A stretch of DNA of 31,645 bases from a virus: the IMG/VR virus record IMGVR_UViG_3300013285_000565, positions 1 to 31,645 of that record; one strand, given 5' to 3'. Shown here piece by piece: positions 21,873 to 29,217 of this stretch (the stretch's first letter is position 1; every line of letters starts with the position of its first letter). Both the position numbers and the translations under genes were made by a program. Under the pieces are notes generated by a model that did no database searches, had not been told where the DNA came from, and saw only the letters and a list, made by a program, of their open reading frames with translations.

Positions 21873-21881
21873 GTAGTTCGA

Positions 21882-23966
21882 TTATAAAACTGCTGAATAA
21901 GAATACATCAATAATCCGGCATCGCTTGCGCTGGGATTAACATAATCTACTTCCAAACTGTTGGTAACAATTCGAGCTGTAAATGCTAAATTTACATCGT
22001 AAGTTCCATCATTACGTCCAGTATAATCATATTCATCGCTTAGTTGGACAGAGTTATTAACTACATCGCACATGATTGTTATGGTTCCACGACGGCTGAT
22101 TGTAAGAACTGTACTACGATACACATAGTTGATTACATAATTTACACCGTCCGATGGCAACGGTAAACGAAATGCAAATGTTGAATTTGATGGATTAGTA
22201 ATATTAACTTGTCTCACACTATGAGAATCGTAACTAACCAGTCCACTAATTTCTGGATAATACGGCACACTGAATGTTAATATACCACTAGGAGTTCCGT
22301 TTGGGGCTGAACTTAATAATACTTGTACGCTACTGGTGATAGATTGTACAGTCCATGCATAAGGTGCTAGTGTTGAATTGAATCCAGTACCTGTCACAGA
22401 CATACCAACGTTTATACCTGTAGTGCTTGTAACATTTAAAACAACTCCACTACTTCCTGATACAGTGTAAGAAGTGTTCACGCTAGGAGTAACAGTTGCC
22501 AAATCATCTCCGCGATCGCTTTGGTCATATTGACTACTGTTACCACCGACTGCAAAATAAATTTGCGGATACTGTGCGCTGGTAACGTTCGATCCGCCAT
22601 TATTACCAACATTGATTAATCTAGTATTTCTAGTTGTATTACCTGAACCTAAATAAATGTAAATGGCATGCTGTTTAATCTGTTCAAAAACACTGTCAGT
22701 GAATGTAGTATTACAAGGACCATATTGTTGTCCAACACTAGTTCGGTTACTTGTTTTACCTAATGCAACTCCTTGCAATGTATCAGTAACATATAGATCA
22801 GTAAATGCATTATTATAGATATCGTTATTAGACAAAATTCCATATCTAAAGCTACTAAGCTGTATATTTTTAAACAAGTTACGTTGACATGTAACTAATC
22901 GACTAAATGCCGTTAAATAAATTCCACGACTATATTCGTTACTTAATGCCGACCAAGCACCTATAATTTGTAAATTTTCAAAACGACTATCTCGCACAGC
23001 ATCTAACTGTAAACCTGCCTGGTCGGAAGTTTTAGTATACAAAGTCATATTTGAAATCTGTATATTTTTAGGTTGGCTGATATAAGTTGGTGCAGGTGCT
23101 TGTGTAGCTGTAAATGTTAAAACGCCAGCTGGTGTACCATTGGGCGCTGTATTAATAGTCACTGTTTGGCTATCAATAACGGCCGTCACTGTTTGTCCGC
23201 TAGCGAATCCGGTTCCTGTGATAACCATACCTACACTAATTCCTGTAGTTCCTGCCAATGCATCAGTGCGTGTTAATTTAAGAGTAGTACCAGTTGATCC
23301 GATCGGGTTATATGTAGGACGTTCTACTAGCGGCATACTAAAGATATTTGGAACTCCAGGTGTCGCTGTGTCGTTTACAAATTGCATTACAGGGCCAGGA
23401 GTTCCTGCGGTGTTACTGTATTGTATTATAGTTTTACCGATTCCATATCCAACGATTGTAGCGTAACTAGGAATGTATAATGTTGTAGTAGTTAAGTAGG
23501 TACCGGATGGAATTACTAGTGTTTTTCTACTTGAAGGATTTGTTATATTAATTGGATTTAAAAAAAGTTGATTAATAGCCAACTGTAAAGCGGCTGTATC
23601 GTCAACAACACCGTTACCCGTTGCGCCAAAATCTATTACATTAACTTGATCATCTAATTTAGCCTGCATGCCTCGAATAGTTGGATAGTTAACACCAAGG
23701 CTACTAGTAACAATAGAATAATCATTTTTCTTGTACTGGAAAGTGATTAGATCTAAAATATTACCGTTGGCTCCTAAATCGTTAGCCGTTAATATCTTAG
23801 TGTTGCCGACAGTAGGCGCACCTTCGGCAACACTACCGTTACCAATGTATAAATTTTGTGAGTCAACGCTCCAGGCCATTTCACCCGAAGCTAATTGCGG
23901 TAAACCACTACCTGAATTCTCTTTACCGCGTCTTACTTGGATTCTTGAGATTTGCACTACAGCCAT
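21882..23966 (-). CDS. Tail-spike/tail-fibre protein with pectate-lyase-type beta-helix
   Basis: 694 residues. Residues 1-60 resemble the N-terminal domain of the major tropism determinant (RIQVRRGKENSG, GEMAWSVDSQNLYIGNGS), a tail-attachment module. From about 107 the start of a right-handed beta-helix is seen (VIDFGATGNGVVDDTAALQLAINQ, then IPSGTYLTTTTLYIPS), as in pectate-lyase/GH28-type spikes that bind or cut surface polysaccharide. Two copies of a beta-sandwich-like insert with GTGF and APNGTP(A/S)G(V/I)LTF motifs lie at about 226-288 and 508-568. The C-terminus is a beta-rich head (receptor or trimerisation domain). A late box is directly upstream, with AGAGG before the ATG. It probably determines host recognition. 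Confidence 0.82.
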   Translation of the reverse strand: MAVVQISRIQVRRGKENSGSGLPQLASGEMAWSVDSQNLYIGNGSVAEGAPTVGNTKILTANDLGANGNILDLITFQYKKNDYSIVTSSLGVNYPTIRGMQAKLDDQVNVIDFGATGNGVVDDTAALQLAINQLFLNPINITNPSSRKTLVIPSGTYLTTTTLYIPSYATIVGYGIGKTIIQYSNTAGTPGPVMQFVNDTATPGVPNIFSMPLVERPTYNPIGSTGTTLKLTRTDALAGTTGISVGMVITGTGFASGQTVTAVIDSQTVTINTAPNGTPAGVLTFTATQAPAPTYISQPKNIQISNMTLYTKTSDQAGLQLDAVRDSRFENLQIIGAWSALSNEYSRGIYLTAFSRLVTCQRNLFKNIQLSSFRYGILSNNDIYNNAFTDLYVTDTLQGVALGKTSNRTSVGQQYGPCNTTFTDSVFEQIKQHAIYIYLGSGNTTRNTRLINVGNNGGSNVTSAQYPQIYFAVGGNSSQYDQSDRGDDLATVTPSVNTSYTVSGSSGVVLNVTSTTGINVGMSVTGTGFNSTLAPYAWTVQSITSSVQVLLSSAPNGTPSGILTFSVPYYPEISGLVSYDSHSVRQVNITNPSNSTFAFRLPLPSDGVNYVINYVYRSTVLTISRRGTITIMCDVVNNSVQLSDEYDYTGRNDGTYDVNLAFTARIVTNSLEVDYVNPSASDAGLLMYSYSAVL

Positions 23967-23987
23967 AATAATATCCTCTATATAGGA

Positions 23988-23995
23988 TATTTATC
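23988..23995 (-). promoter_or_regulatory. Late promoter box of the tail-spike gene
   Basis: GATAAATA on the minus strand, 22 bases before the ATG. A 7-bp repeat ATATCCT/AGGATAT (23971-23990) overlaps its downstream end and covers the Shine-Dalgarno region. Confidence 0.55.
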
Positions 23996-24710
23996 AGTTT
24001 TGATTGTAGTATTGTTCCACCCTGTTCCACCATTGCTTTTCCCAGTGTTCAAACATATCCGGGGTTAAAATAAACTCCTGGTAAGCTGGTTCGCCCCATG
24101 TCATAGGACTAATTTCGGGAGGTTTAACACACATAAACACTACACCTTTACGAATATCGGTGCCATGTACTTTATTATGGGCTAATGCATAGGCAACCAT
24201 TTGCAAGTAATAGTCTTCGATCCATTCTGCTTTCTTAGGTTTATTAGTTTGTTTATGATCCATGATTGCAGGATCATTTAAGTGTAACCCTACACAATCT
24301 GTTGTGCCCGCATATAATCCTGGATAGTATAGACCAACTTCCACACCCCATACTTCATTAACGTTTTTAAGTCCGTGTTCAATGATATGATTAGCCATCT
24401 TGTGACTTTGCACACTATATGGATTAGTTCCTGGAGGATTAATAACACCCTGTGTAATATAATCTTCTAGAAACTTGTGCATACGTGTTCCACGCCCAGC
24501 GGCTTCGGTTACAATTTCTTGTGCTTTCGTTTCGCCAACACGTTTTTTCCAGTCCAATAGAGCTTGGACTTTTTCCCACGGTTTGGTTTTATCTAGGATT
24601 GTTGTGACGGACGGCAGTTTGCCTCCGTCTGGTGTAGCGTATAAACGCTTGCCTTCTATGCTTTCTCTGTTTAGAGGAGTATAGTCATATCGTTCTTTGA
24701 GTAAGGTCAT
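23994..24710 (-). CDS. PD-(D/E)XK exonuclease (RecB/Cas4-like)
   Basis: 238 residues. Nuclease motifs: GRGTRMHKFLEDY (His78, Glu82), VWGVEVGLYYPGLYAGTTDCVG (Asp138), IMDHKQTNK (Asp151, Lys153) and YYLQMVAYALAHN (motif IV Gln/Tyr). This is the RecB-family exonuclease arrangement common in marine T4-like phages, likely for recombination, replication or host DNA breakdown. The TTGACT-N17-TATAAT promoter ends 6 bases before the ATG and no Shine-Dalgarno is present, so the mRNA looks leaderless, as for the DEDD exonuclease at 10624. The next residues after the start are MTLLKERYDYTPLNRE. Confidence 0.85.
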   Translation of the reverse strand: MTLLKERYDYTPLNRESIEGKRLYATPDGGKLPSVTTILDKTKPWEKVQALLDWKKRVGETKAQEIVTEAAGRGTRMHKFLEDYITQGVINPPGTNPYSVQSHKMANHIIEHGLKNVNEVWGVEVGLYYPGLYAGTTDCVGLHLNDPAIMDHKQTNKPKKAEWIEDYYLQMVAYALAHNKVHGTDIRKGVVFMCVKPPEISPMTWGEPAYQEFILTPDMFEHWEKQWWNRVEQYYNQN

Positions 24711-24711
24711 A

Positions 24712-24758
24712 GCATAATTATACTATTAATTATGCACCGAGTCAACGATTAATTATGC
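24712..24758 (-). repeat. Repeated TTAATTATGC element around the nuclease promoter
   Basis: GCATAATTA (24712-24720) is an inverted copy of TAATTATGC at 24727-24735, and a direct copy follows at 24750-24758. The -10 box lies in the first copy and the spacer covers the second, so the repeats could be operator half-sites. Confidence 0.5.
24717..24745 (-). promoter_or_regulatory. Sigma70-like promoter giving a leaderless nuclease mRNA
   Basis: Minus strand TTGACT (24740-24745), 17-base spacer, TATAAT (24717-24722): 11 of 12 consensus bases. The -10 box is 6 bases from the ATG, so +1 is expected on its A. Confidence 0.75.
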
Positions 24759-25109
24759 CAAATCTGTATTTTTAGCACCGCGGTCAGCTGTGGTATCTAA
24801 TGTACTTTTGCCTGCGTTTGCATTTTGAACTTTTGGTTGATCGCCATGTACTTTAATTACAAGCCCATTCTCATCAAAGTCTTTGATAAGATTGTGTAGT
24901 ATTTTCTTTTTTGGATCTTGTATTTGATCTTCTGCTTCCCAACGTGCGGCAAACATATCATAATCCATTTGGCCACCATCGCCCATCTCTTGGCTTATAG
25001 TATCCCAGTTGGCATCTACGCTTGGACTGTGGGGGTTACCTGATTTTATCGATAAGATAGATTGAATCAAAGGATCGGAAACTGTCTCAGCTTCCGATTC
25101 CCATATTAC
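24753..25109 (-). CDS. -1 frame extension of the protein at 25106-26167
   Basis: The -1 frame is open for 118 codons from the slippery site to the TAA at 24753. The first possible start is TTG 25070 without a Shine-Dalgarno, and the first in-frame ATG is deep inside, in QEMGDGG. Translation starts VIWESEAETVSDPLIQ and goes on NWDTISQEMGDGGQMDYD, FAARWEAEDQIQDPKKKI and IKDFDENGLVIKVHG: clearly protein-like. A fused product would have 471 residues. Alternatives: a TTG-started separate gene, or one missing base in the A9 run. Confidence 0.6.
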   Translation of the reverse strand, partial: VIWESEAETVSDPLIQSILSIKSGNPHSPSVDANWDTISQEMGDGGQMDYDMFAARWEAEDQIQDPKKKILHNLIKDFDENGLVIKVHGDQPKVQNANAGKSTLDTTADRGAKNTDLA

Positions 25110-26167
25110 TTTTTTTTTGAAGCTAACATCTGTCCTAAACGACGGCTATAAGCCGCTGTCTCGCGAACTTCGCGACCCATCGGAGGTGTTGTTTCTTCTG
25201 GAGCTTCTTCGCCTGGCATTCCGCCTTGTTCAGCGCCTGGTTGTGGCATACCTGCACCCATATCAGCACCTGGTTGTTCTGCGCCCATCATTTCGCCTTG
25301 GTCGCCGCCTGACACTACTGACAATGCTGAATGTAAGTGACTACGTGTTTGCTCTAAATGTTGATATAATTCATCTAATGCTGGACGAACTGCTTGTGTA
25401 TATTGTTCGGCTGTTTGTGCGCCTAACTCTGCTCTTATAGAGTCTAATAATTGTAATAGCTGTTCGGCTCGCATTTCGGAGACATCGTCTAACCAACCTG
25501 TGACACGATCAACCATGTCTTTTGTAGACATAATGATTTTGGCTTTATCTTCTTCGCCTTCTTTAAGGTATACAATGTCATATGCAACGCTTTCACGCAA
25601 GTCATAACGAGTAACTAGTTCGCTTGCTAATTCTTCCTGATCGCTTTCGCCTAATTCAATTCTTTTGATTGCACTAGCAATCCAGTTGTTTGGTACTGAG
25701 TGCTCTTTAGCCTTAACAGCTAATTTAGCAAGATAAATGTCGTTACCGTGTTCCATGCTTTCGTCCGCCTTCTTATTTTTGTTGTTTAGCATACCGCGTT
25801 TATTAGCAGTTGCCCATGCAATATCTTCTGATTCTTTGTCGCTGTGGCCCAGCTTCTTTTCGCTAGACTTAACATGTTTTACCATACGGTCTACGTTGGC
25901 GCCTTCTTCTACTGAATCGCGATCTAAAATTTCTTGTGTAATAACATCATGCAACATACGAGTTTTTTGGTATGTTGGGCTTGTATTAACACTATCGAAA
26001 CTTTCACTAACTTCAAACTGGCTCATTTCTGTGCGTAGCTTGTTTTGTGCATCATGTAGTTGCTGATCAGTAAACTGATCAAGGTTTAATTTATAGCCAA
26101 TGGTCTTTGCCATATTTTCATTAAGTTTATGGCTTGTAACTGGTTGAGAAAGATCTCTAATTTGCAT
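25106..26167 (-). CDS. Phage protein of unknown function, frameshift donor
   Basis: 353 residues in frame 0. Largely helical and charged. It carries a segment I recall from marine myophages: VDRMVKHVKSSEKKLGHSDK followed by ESEDIAWATANKRGML. Residues about 280-335 are a Gly/Met/Pro/Glu-rich disordered stretch (GAGMPQPGAEQGGMPGEEAP). Frame 0 ends LASKKK at the TAA directly behind the A9 slippery run. A perfect TATAAATA late promoter lies upstream, with AGGA before the ATG, so it is expressed late. It is probably a virion or head-core protein. The longer form made by frameshifting would carry a new C-terminal domain. Confidence 0.7.
   Translation of the reverse strand: MQIRDLSQPVTSHKLNENMAKTIGYKLNLDQFTDQQLHDAQNKLRTEMSQFEVSESFDSVNTSPTYQKTRMLHDVITQEILDRDSVEEGANVDRMVKHVKSSEKKLGHSDKESEDIAWATANKRGMLNNKNKKADESMEHGNDIYLAKLAVKAKEHSVPNNWIASAIKRIELGESDQEELASELVTRYDLRESVAYDIVYLKEGEEDKAKIIMSTKDMVDRVTGWLDDVSEMRAEQLLQLLDSIRAELGAQTAEQYTQAVRPALDELYQHLEQTRSHLHSALSVVSGGDQGEMMGAEQPGADMGAGMPQPGAEQGGMPGEEAPEETTPPMGREVRETAAYSRRLGQMLASKKK
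25109..25120 (-). other. Slippery sequence TCA AAA AAA AAG (site 2)
   Basis: Same 12 bases as site 1, with nine A then G, followed at once by the frame-0 stop TAA. A AAA AAG followed by a stop favours -1 slippage because the ribosome pauses at the stop. These are the only two A9 runs I found in coding sequence in the window. Confidence 0.6.
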
Positions 26168-26192
26168 GGTATTATCCTAAGCTTCTATTGAG

Positions 26193-26200
26193 TATTTATA
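26193..26200 (-). promoter_or_regulatory. Late promoter box
   Basis: Exact TATAAATA on the minus strand, 26 bases before the ATG at 26167; leader contains AGGA. Confidence 0.6.
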
Positions 26201-26684
26201 CAAAACTCCAACGAAACCTCTTGGAAATTTCGGCCTTGCAGTTGTCCGCTAGCCATGTATTGTGTTCTAGTTTATTTAACATGATCATATAATGATCAAA
26301 GTCTTTAATTCCTGCTATGATTTTGCGGCATACTTGGACTGTATTATAGCTGTTCCAGTATCTAGTGTCTAGCATTTTGATTTCATTATACTGATCAAGC
26401 TGTACCCTATGTAATGACTTGGCAGCAATTAAAGCAGAGCTTCTTAAGTTGAACTCACCTTGTGTACCTATAGCAGTTTTTCTTGTTATTACCCAGCGAC
26501 CCTGTTTATTTTCCTTGACAACATAGTCCTTGTAAACAATACTGCCGTCGGGTAATGGAACCAGTTGCATAGTCTTATTAAACTCTAGTTCAAACGATTC
26601 TGCTATCTTTTGAACGTTAGGCTTGTGTGCCGGTTTTGCAACGGGTTTATTGGGTTTTTTAAATTGTCGTTTTTTTTGTGTCAT
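26196..26684 (-). CDS. Unknown basic phage protein
   Basis: 162 residues from ATG 26684. It begins with a very basic, Pro/Lys-rich stretch (MTQKKRQFKKPNKPVAKPAH) and continues with a compact mixed region (FELEFNKTMQLVPLPDGSI, ENKQGRWVITRKTAIG, WNSYNTVQVCRKIIAGI). The basic end could bind nucleic acid. It overlaps the preceding gene by 26 bases and has only a weak Shine-Dalgarno, so it depends on coupling. No family is recognised. Confidence 0.62.
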   Translation of the reverse strand: MTQKKRQFKKPNKPVAKPAHKPNVQKIAESFELEFNKTMQLVPLPDGSIVYKDYVVKENKQGRWVITRKTAIGTQGEFNLRSSALIAAKSLHRVQLDQYNEIKMLDTRYWNSYNTVQVCRKIIAGIKDFDHYMIMLNKLEHNTWLADNCKAEISKRFRWSFV

Positions 26685-26874
26685 TTGCAACTACTTTAGG
26701 ATCATCGTGTCCAATCTTAGTTACCAAACTTTTACGGATGAGGCCCTCGATCCTGAAACGTTCTGTTTCAGTTAAACTATGTAAGGACACTGGTGTTTTT
26801 AACTTAGCAAGTATTGCGGCTTCTTCATTTGTAGTAAAGATACCAAACTCGCCAAGTAGTTCATTTACTCTCAT
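26659..26874 (-). CDS. Small protein with capsid-targeting-like N-terminus
   Basis: 71 residues beginning MRVNELLGEFGIFTTNEEAA. L7-G8-E9 fits the (L/I)xE cleavage rule of T4-type prohead protease at the same position as in two neighbours. The rest is helical (ILAKLKTPVSLHSLTETERF, IEGLIRKSL). The start overlaps the preceding stop (ATGA). Packaging into the head is inferred; no enzymatic motif. Confidence 0.6.
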   Translation of the reverse strand: MRVNELLGEFGIFTTNEEAAILAKLKTPVSLHSLTETERFRIEGLIRKSLVTKIGHDDPKVVANDTKKTTI

Positions 26875-27629
26875 CGAATACCTGCTAAATGTGCAATGCG
26901 GCTCAGTGGGCTTTCTTCGCCTTGTTCTTCTTGTTGTAGCGGTTGGTTCGTTTGTGGTGCTTGTTTAGAACTTTTAATTGTTTGATAGTCTTTAGGACTA
27001 ACATCAATTCTTGAACCTAATTTTTGATCCCCGCCCATTACTGCTGGAATCTTTGTACCATTAACATTTAGATAGATAGTACTGAAACCTTGTTGATTTG
27101 CTTTTGCGGCTACATCAGGTGTTAGTTCCCACCATAGCTTACTAGGCATAACCTTAACATATTTGTTTCCTACCTTTGCGGCCATTTGATCGTAGTTGAC
27201 ATAGTATGTGTTTGTATTATTAGCCGGATCTAATACATTAGGTTGTTGATTAGCCGACTGCGCAGTATTTGGTTGTAATAAATCTTCGTTAGGTTCTTCA
27301 CCAAGTCCCATAGTAACTGTCTTGCCATTCAATGCGCCAGCTTGTTGATTAGGAGTTTGCGCTTGTGGATTAAGTGCTTGTGGATTAAGTTTAGGATTAG
27401 CTGGATCAGTCATGTCAATTTGGTCAGCACTGACTGTAACAGTTCCTTGTGGATCTTGTCCGGGTGTGCCCTGTGGTGCACCAGCAGGTACTAATTTAAC
27501 CATTTGGGATTGGCCGGGTGCCGCAGGTGCAGAGTTCGGAGAAACTTTATACTGTTGTTTGCCGTTCTGTATTGGTGCAAGTGATCCATTCGATGGACCA
27601 AGTTCACTAATAATTTGTTTTACTTTCAT
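26871..27629 (-). CDS. Probable internal/structural protein with capsid-targeting-like N-terminus
   Basis: 252 residues. N-terminus MKVKQIISELGPSNG has I7-S8-E9 matching the prohead-protease site. Residues about 15-125 are a Pro/Gln/Asn/Ala-rich disordered segment (GTPGQDPQGTVTVSAD, LNPQALNPQAQTPNQQAG). A small folded part at about 145-225 follows (YYVNYDQMAAKVGNKYVKVM, PSKLWWELTPDVAAKA). The C-terminus ends ESPLSRIAHLAGIR. Overlaps on both sides (ATGA and TAATG) tie it to the nucleotidyltransferase-like gene and the 71-residue gene. Confidence 0.62.
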   Translation of the reverse strand: MKVKQIISELGPSNGSLAPIQNGKQQYKVSPNSAPAAPGQSQMVKLVPAGAPQGTPGQDPQGTVTVSADQIDMTDPANPKLNPQALNPQAQTPNQQAGALNGKTVTMGLGEEPNEDLLQPNTAQSANQQPNVLDPANNTNTYYVNYDQMAAKVGNKYVKVMPSKLWWELTPDVAAKANQQGFSTIYLNVNGTKIPAVMGGDQKLGSRIDVSPKDYQTIKSSKQAPQTNQPLQQEEQGEESPLSRIAHLAGIR

Positions 27630-28321
27630 TATCTATTCTCCAAGCTCAATTGAGCATCTTTTAATTTTTGTAAATGTCTATGTAATTTATCTATTTGTCC
27701 GCGGGTGCGTAGTAATTTGTATGCTAGGTTTTCAACGCTGAACTCTCCGCCTACGTCCAATCCTGTTTTACGTAAACGTTTTAGATCATCCATTACACTT
27801 CGTACTGTATTTAAGTCATCTGCCTTTAATGCTTTATTAACCATACTGCTATAACCTCGGGCTTTTAAACGTACTTCCCTATCGCTTATCTTAGGAACTT
27901 TATGAGTAGGCTTGCTTAACCACATGTTATCCAGTACGCTGTATATGCCAGCACTATGATGCGGCTGTGCTTCATCTTGCACATATACTTCAACATCGAT
28001 GCCTTGTATCTTTATCTTGTGATTGTAGTTGTAGTTATTCTTTTTGGCATCAAACAGTTCTCGTATATGCGGAGTATCTGGCATGGTAACAACTAAATGC
28101 AAGTCTAAGTCGCTGTGTTCGCCGTAGCCATAGCTAGCATTACTACCGCTGACAGTAACGTCTTTTAAATTAATATTTGGGAGTGCTATGAATTTAACAA
28201 AGTCTTGTGCAATGTTAAGTAGCTTGGTGCGTACTTCTCTACGGAGTATGTTGTTACTCCACAGCTTAGGGTTGAGCTCTTTGTTGTAGTGTACGGCTTG
28301 GATGAATTCTGTTATCAGCAT
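27629..28321 (-). CDS. Pol-beta-fold nucleotidyltransferase-like protein
   Basis: 230 residues. The signature is clear: VSGSNASYGYGEHSDLDLHL with Gly-Ser at 59-60 and metal-binding Asp71 and Asp73, then the third acid in GIDVEVYVQ (Asp109). This is the minimal nucleotidyltransferase arrangement found in CCA-adding, antibiotic-modifying and toxin enzymes. A helical C-terminal half follows (RLKARGYSSMVNKALKADDL, LAYKLLRTRGQIDKLHRHLQ). I recall such proteins from marine myophages; the target is unknown. It is coupled to the 252-residue gene (TAATG). All three acids are kept, so it is probably active. Confidence 0.75.
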   Translation of the reverse strand: MLITEFIQAVHYNKELNPKLWSNNILRREVRTKLLNIAQDFVKFIALPNINLKDVTVSGSNASYGYGEHSDLDLHLVVTMPDTPHIRELFDAKKNNYNYNHKIKIQGIDVEVYVQDEAQPHHSAGIYSVLDNMWLSKPTHKVPKISDREVRLKARGYSSMVNKALKADDLNTVRSVMDDLKRLRKTGLDVGGEFSVENLAYKLLRTRGQIDKLHRHLQKLKDAQLSLENR

Positions 28322-28337
28322 TCAGTATTTAACTGAA

Positions 28338-28637
28338 TTATAGGCCTAATAGTTTTATTACTGCTGGAACGTTTGTGGTTTGTAGCCAACCTGCACCTGC
28401 GGCAAATGCCAGTGCTATCATTCCATATTTCATCCACTTATCTTTGATTTGTTGTAGGTCTTTGACTTTGCCAGCTAACTCGCCATGTTGCTTGGTAGAT
28501 TCGTCGCGCATTTCTTTAAGGGTATCTATTAACGATGAATGATTATCAGTGATGTCTTTTTTGACATCATCTAACTTTTCGTTAAAATTATCAACTTTTG
28601 TCTCTAGTACGCTTACTCGCTCTGCAACTGTAGCCAT
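28338..28637 (-). CDS. Coiled-coil protein with C-terminal membrane segment
   Basis: 99 residues. Residues 1-65 are a coiled coil (VAERVSVLETKVDNFNEKLD, LKEMRDESTKQHGELAGKVK), and residues about 71-86 a membrane helix (YGMIALAFAAGAGWL). The topology resembles haemolysin-XhlA-like or spanin/holin accessory proteins, but no family is certain. AGAGG precedes the ATG. A late box (28721-28728) and a CTAAGG/CCTTAG hairpin (28661-28679) lie in its leader. Confidence 0.62.
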   Translation of the reverse strand: MATVAERVSVLETKVDNFNEKLDDVKKDITDNHSSLIDTLKEMRDESTKQHGELAGKVKDLQQIKDKWMKYGMIALAFAAGAGWLQTTNVPAVIKLLGL

Positions 28638-28660
28638 TGGGGCATCCTCTATTAATGTGT

Positions 28661-28679
28661 CTAAGGAACGGTACCTTAG
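28661..28679 (-). promoter_or_regulatory. Leader hairpin before the 99-residue gene
   Basis: CTAAGG/CCTTAG arms with a 7-base loop, 24 bases from the ATG. No T-tract follows. Confidence 0.4.
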
Positions 28680-28720
28680 TGTATGATTAATTGCCTATTA
28701 GTGTTTGAGCCTTCTACGAG

Positions 28721-28728
28721 TATTTATT
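28721..28728 (-). promoter_or_regulatory. Late-type promoter box
   Basis: AATAAATA on the minus strand at the end of the preceding gene, 84 bases before the ATG at 28637. Confidence 0.4.
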
Positions 28729-29128
28729 CTTTTGCGTGAAAAACTATATTACTGCCTGGCTCTTCGGTTGTAAACACTGCGTATCGTTGAGCCATATGTT
28801 CATCAAGTCCGTTAATATATGGCACTAACATGAAATCATCTTTAAGAAGTCCCACTGGATCGTCATCTTTTTCATAAACATAATCAAGTTCTGTATAAAA
28901 GTCAAAGCGCCAAACACGTATAATTTCGTCAGTGTTGAATCCCACTACTCTTCCTTTAATTTCTAAAGAAGTTGGGTTAATCTTATAGCTTACGTTGCTA
29001 CGAATACCTAATGTTTGTAGTACAGTGTTAAAGTTTTGTTCTTGCCAGCGTTCTTTTTGTCTGCCTGGTTCGTTACGATACTGATTAGTATGTGTAATAT
29101 CAACTAGAGTATATAACTTGTATTCCAT
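28724..29128 (-). CDS. Conserved marine-myophage protein of unknown function
   Basis: 134 residues from ATG 29128 (MEYKLYTLVDITHTNQYRNE); a TTG 12 codons earlier is unlikely. Mixed alpha/beta: NFNTVLQTLGIRSNVSYKIN, IIRVWRFDFYTELDYVYEKD, LLKDDFMLVPYINGLDEHMA. I recall the pattern LVDIT-TNQYR-EPG-QNF-TV-QTLG-R-NV from cyanophage and pelagiphage proteins without known role. There is no clear Shine-Dalgarno; two TTAAATAC elements occur just upstream. Confidence 0.68.
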   Translation of the reverse strand: MEYKLYTLVDITHTNQYRNEPGRQKERWQEQNFNTVLQTLGIRSNVSYKINPTSLEIKGRVVGFNTDEIIRVWRFDFYTELDYVYEKDDDPVGLLKDDFMLVPYINGLDEHMAQRYAVFTTEEPGSNIVFHAKE

Positions 29129-29162
29129 TGTGTATTTAACTGCGTATTTAATGCAGGCCAAC

Positions 29163-29186
29163 AAAAAAGGACCCGAAGGTCCTTAA
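29163..29186 (-). terminator. Intrinsic terminator with UUCG tetraloop
   Basis: Minus strand AAGGACC-TTCG-GGTCCTT followed by TTTTG: a 7-bp GC-rich stem, the very stable UUCG loop and a T-run. It ends the transcript of the virion protein gene at 29218-29685. Confidence 0.9.
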
Positions 29187-29217
29187 TTGCTTCCCATCCC
29201 TGAGAATAAACTTACTA

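Larger units (their letters stand above)
21691..21881 (-). promoter_or_regulatory. Structured nrdA leader
   Basis: The 190 bases between tail-spike and nrdA hold no gene. On the minus strand after the promoter there are three structures. GAGATA/TATCTC encloses AGGTTT-GAAA-AAACCT (21801-21816, GNRA loop). TTGCCAAA-GAAG-TTTGGCAA (21747-21766) is a perfect 8-bp stem. An 8-bp repeat TTAGAAGT/ACTTCTAA (21701-21708 and 21738-21745) encloses the late box. Known riboswitch cores (glnA, preQ1, cobalamin) were not recognised. Confidence 0.55.

Noticed and set aside
26659-26690. Third frameshift site at the A8 run between the 71- and 162-residue genes
   Set aside because: The -1 frame after the run closes after about 22 codons, and the downstream gene is in the other frame with its own ATG.
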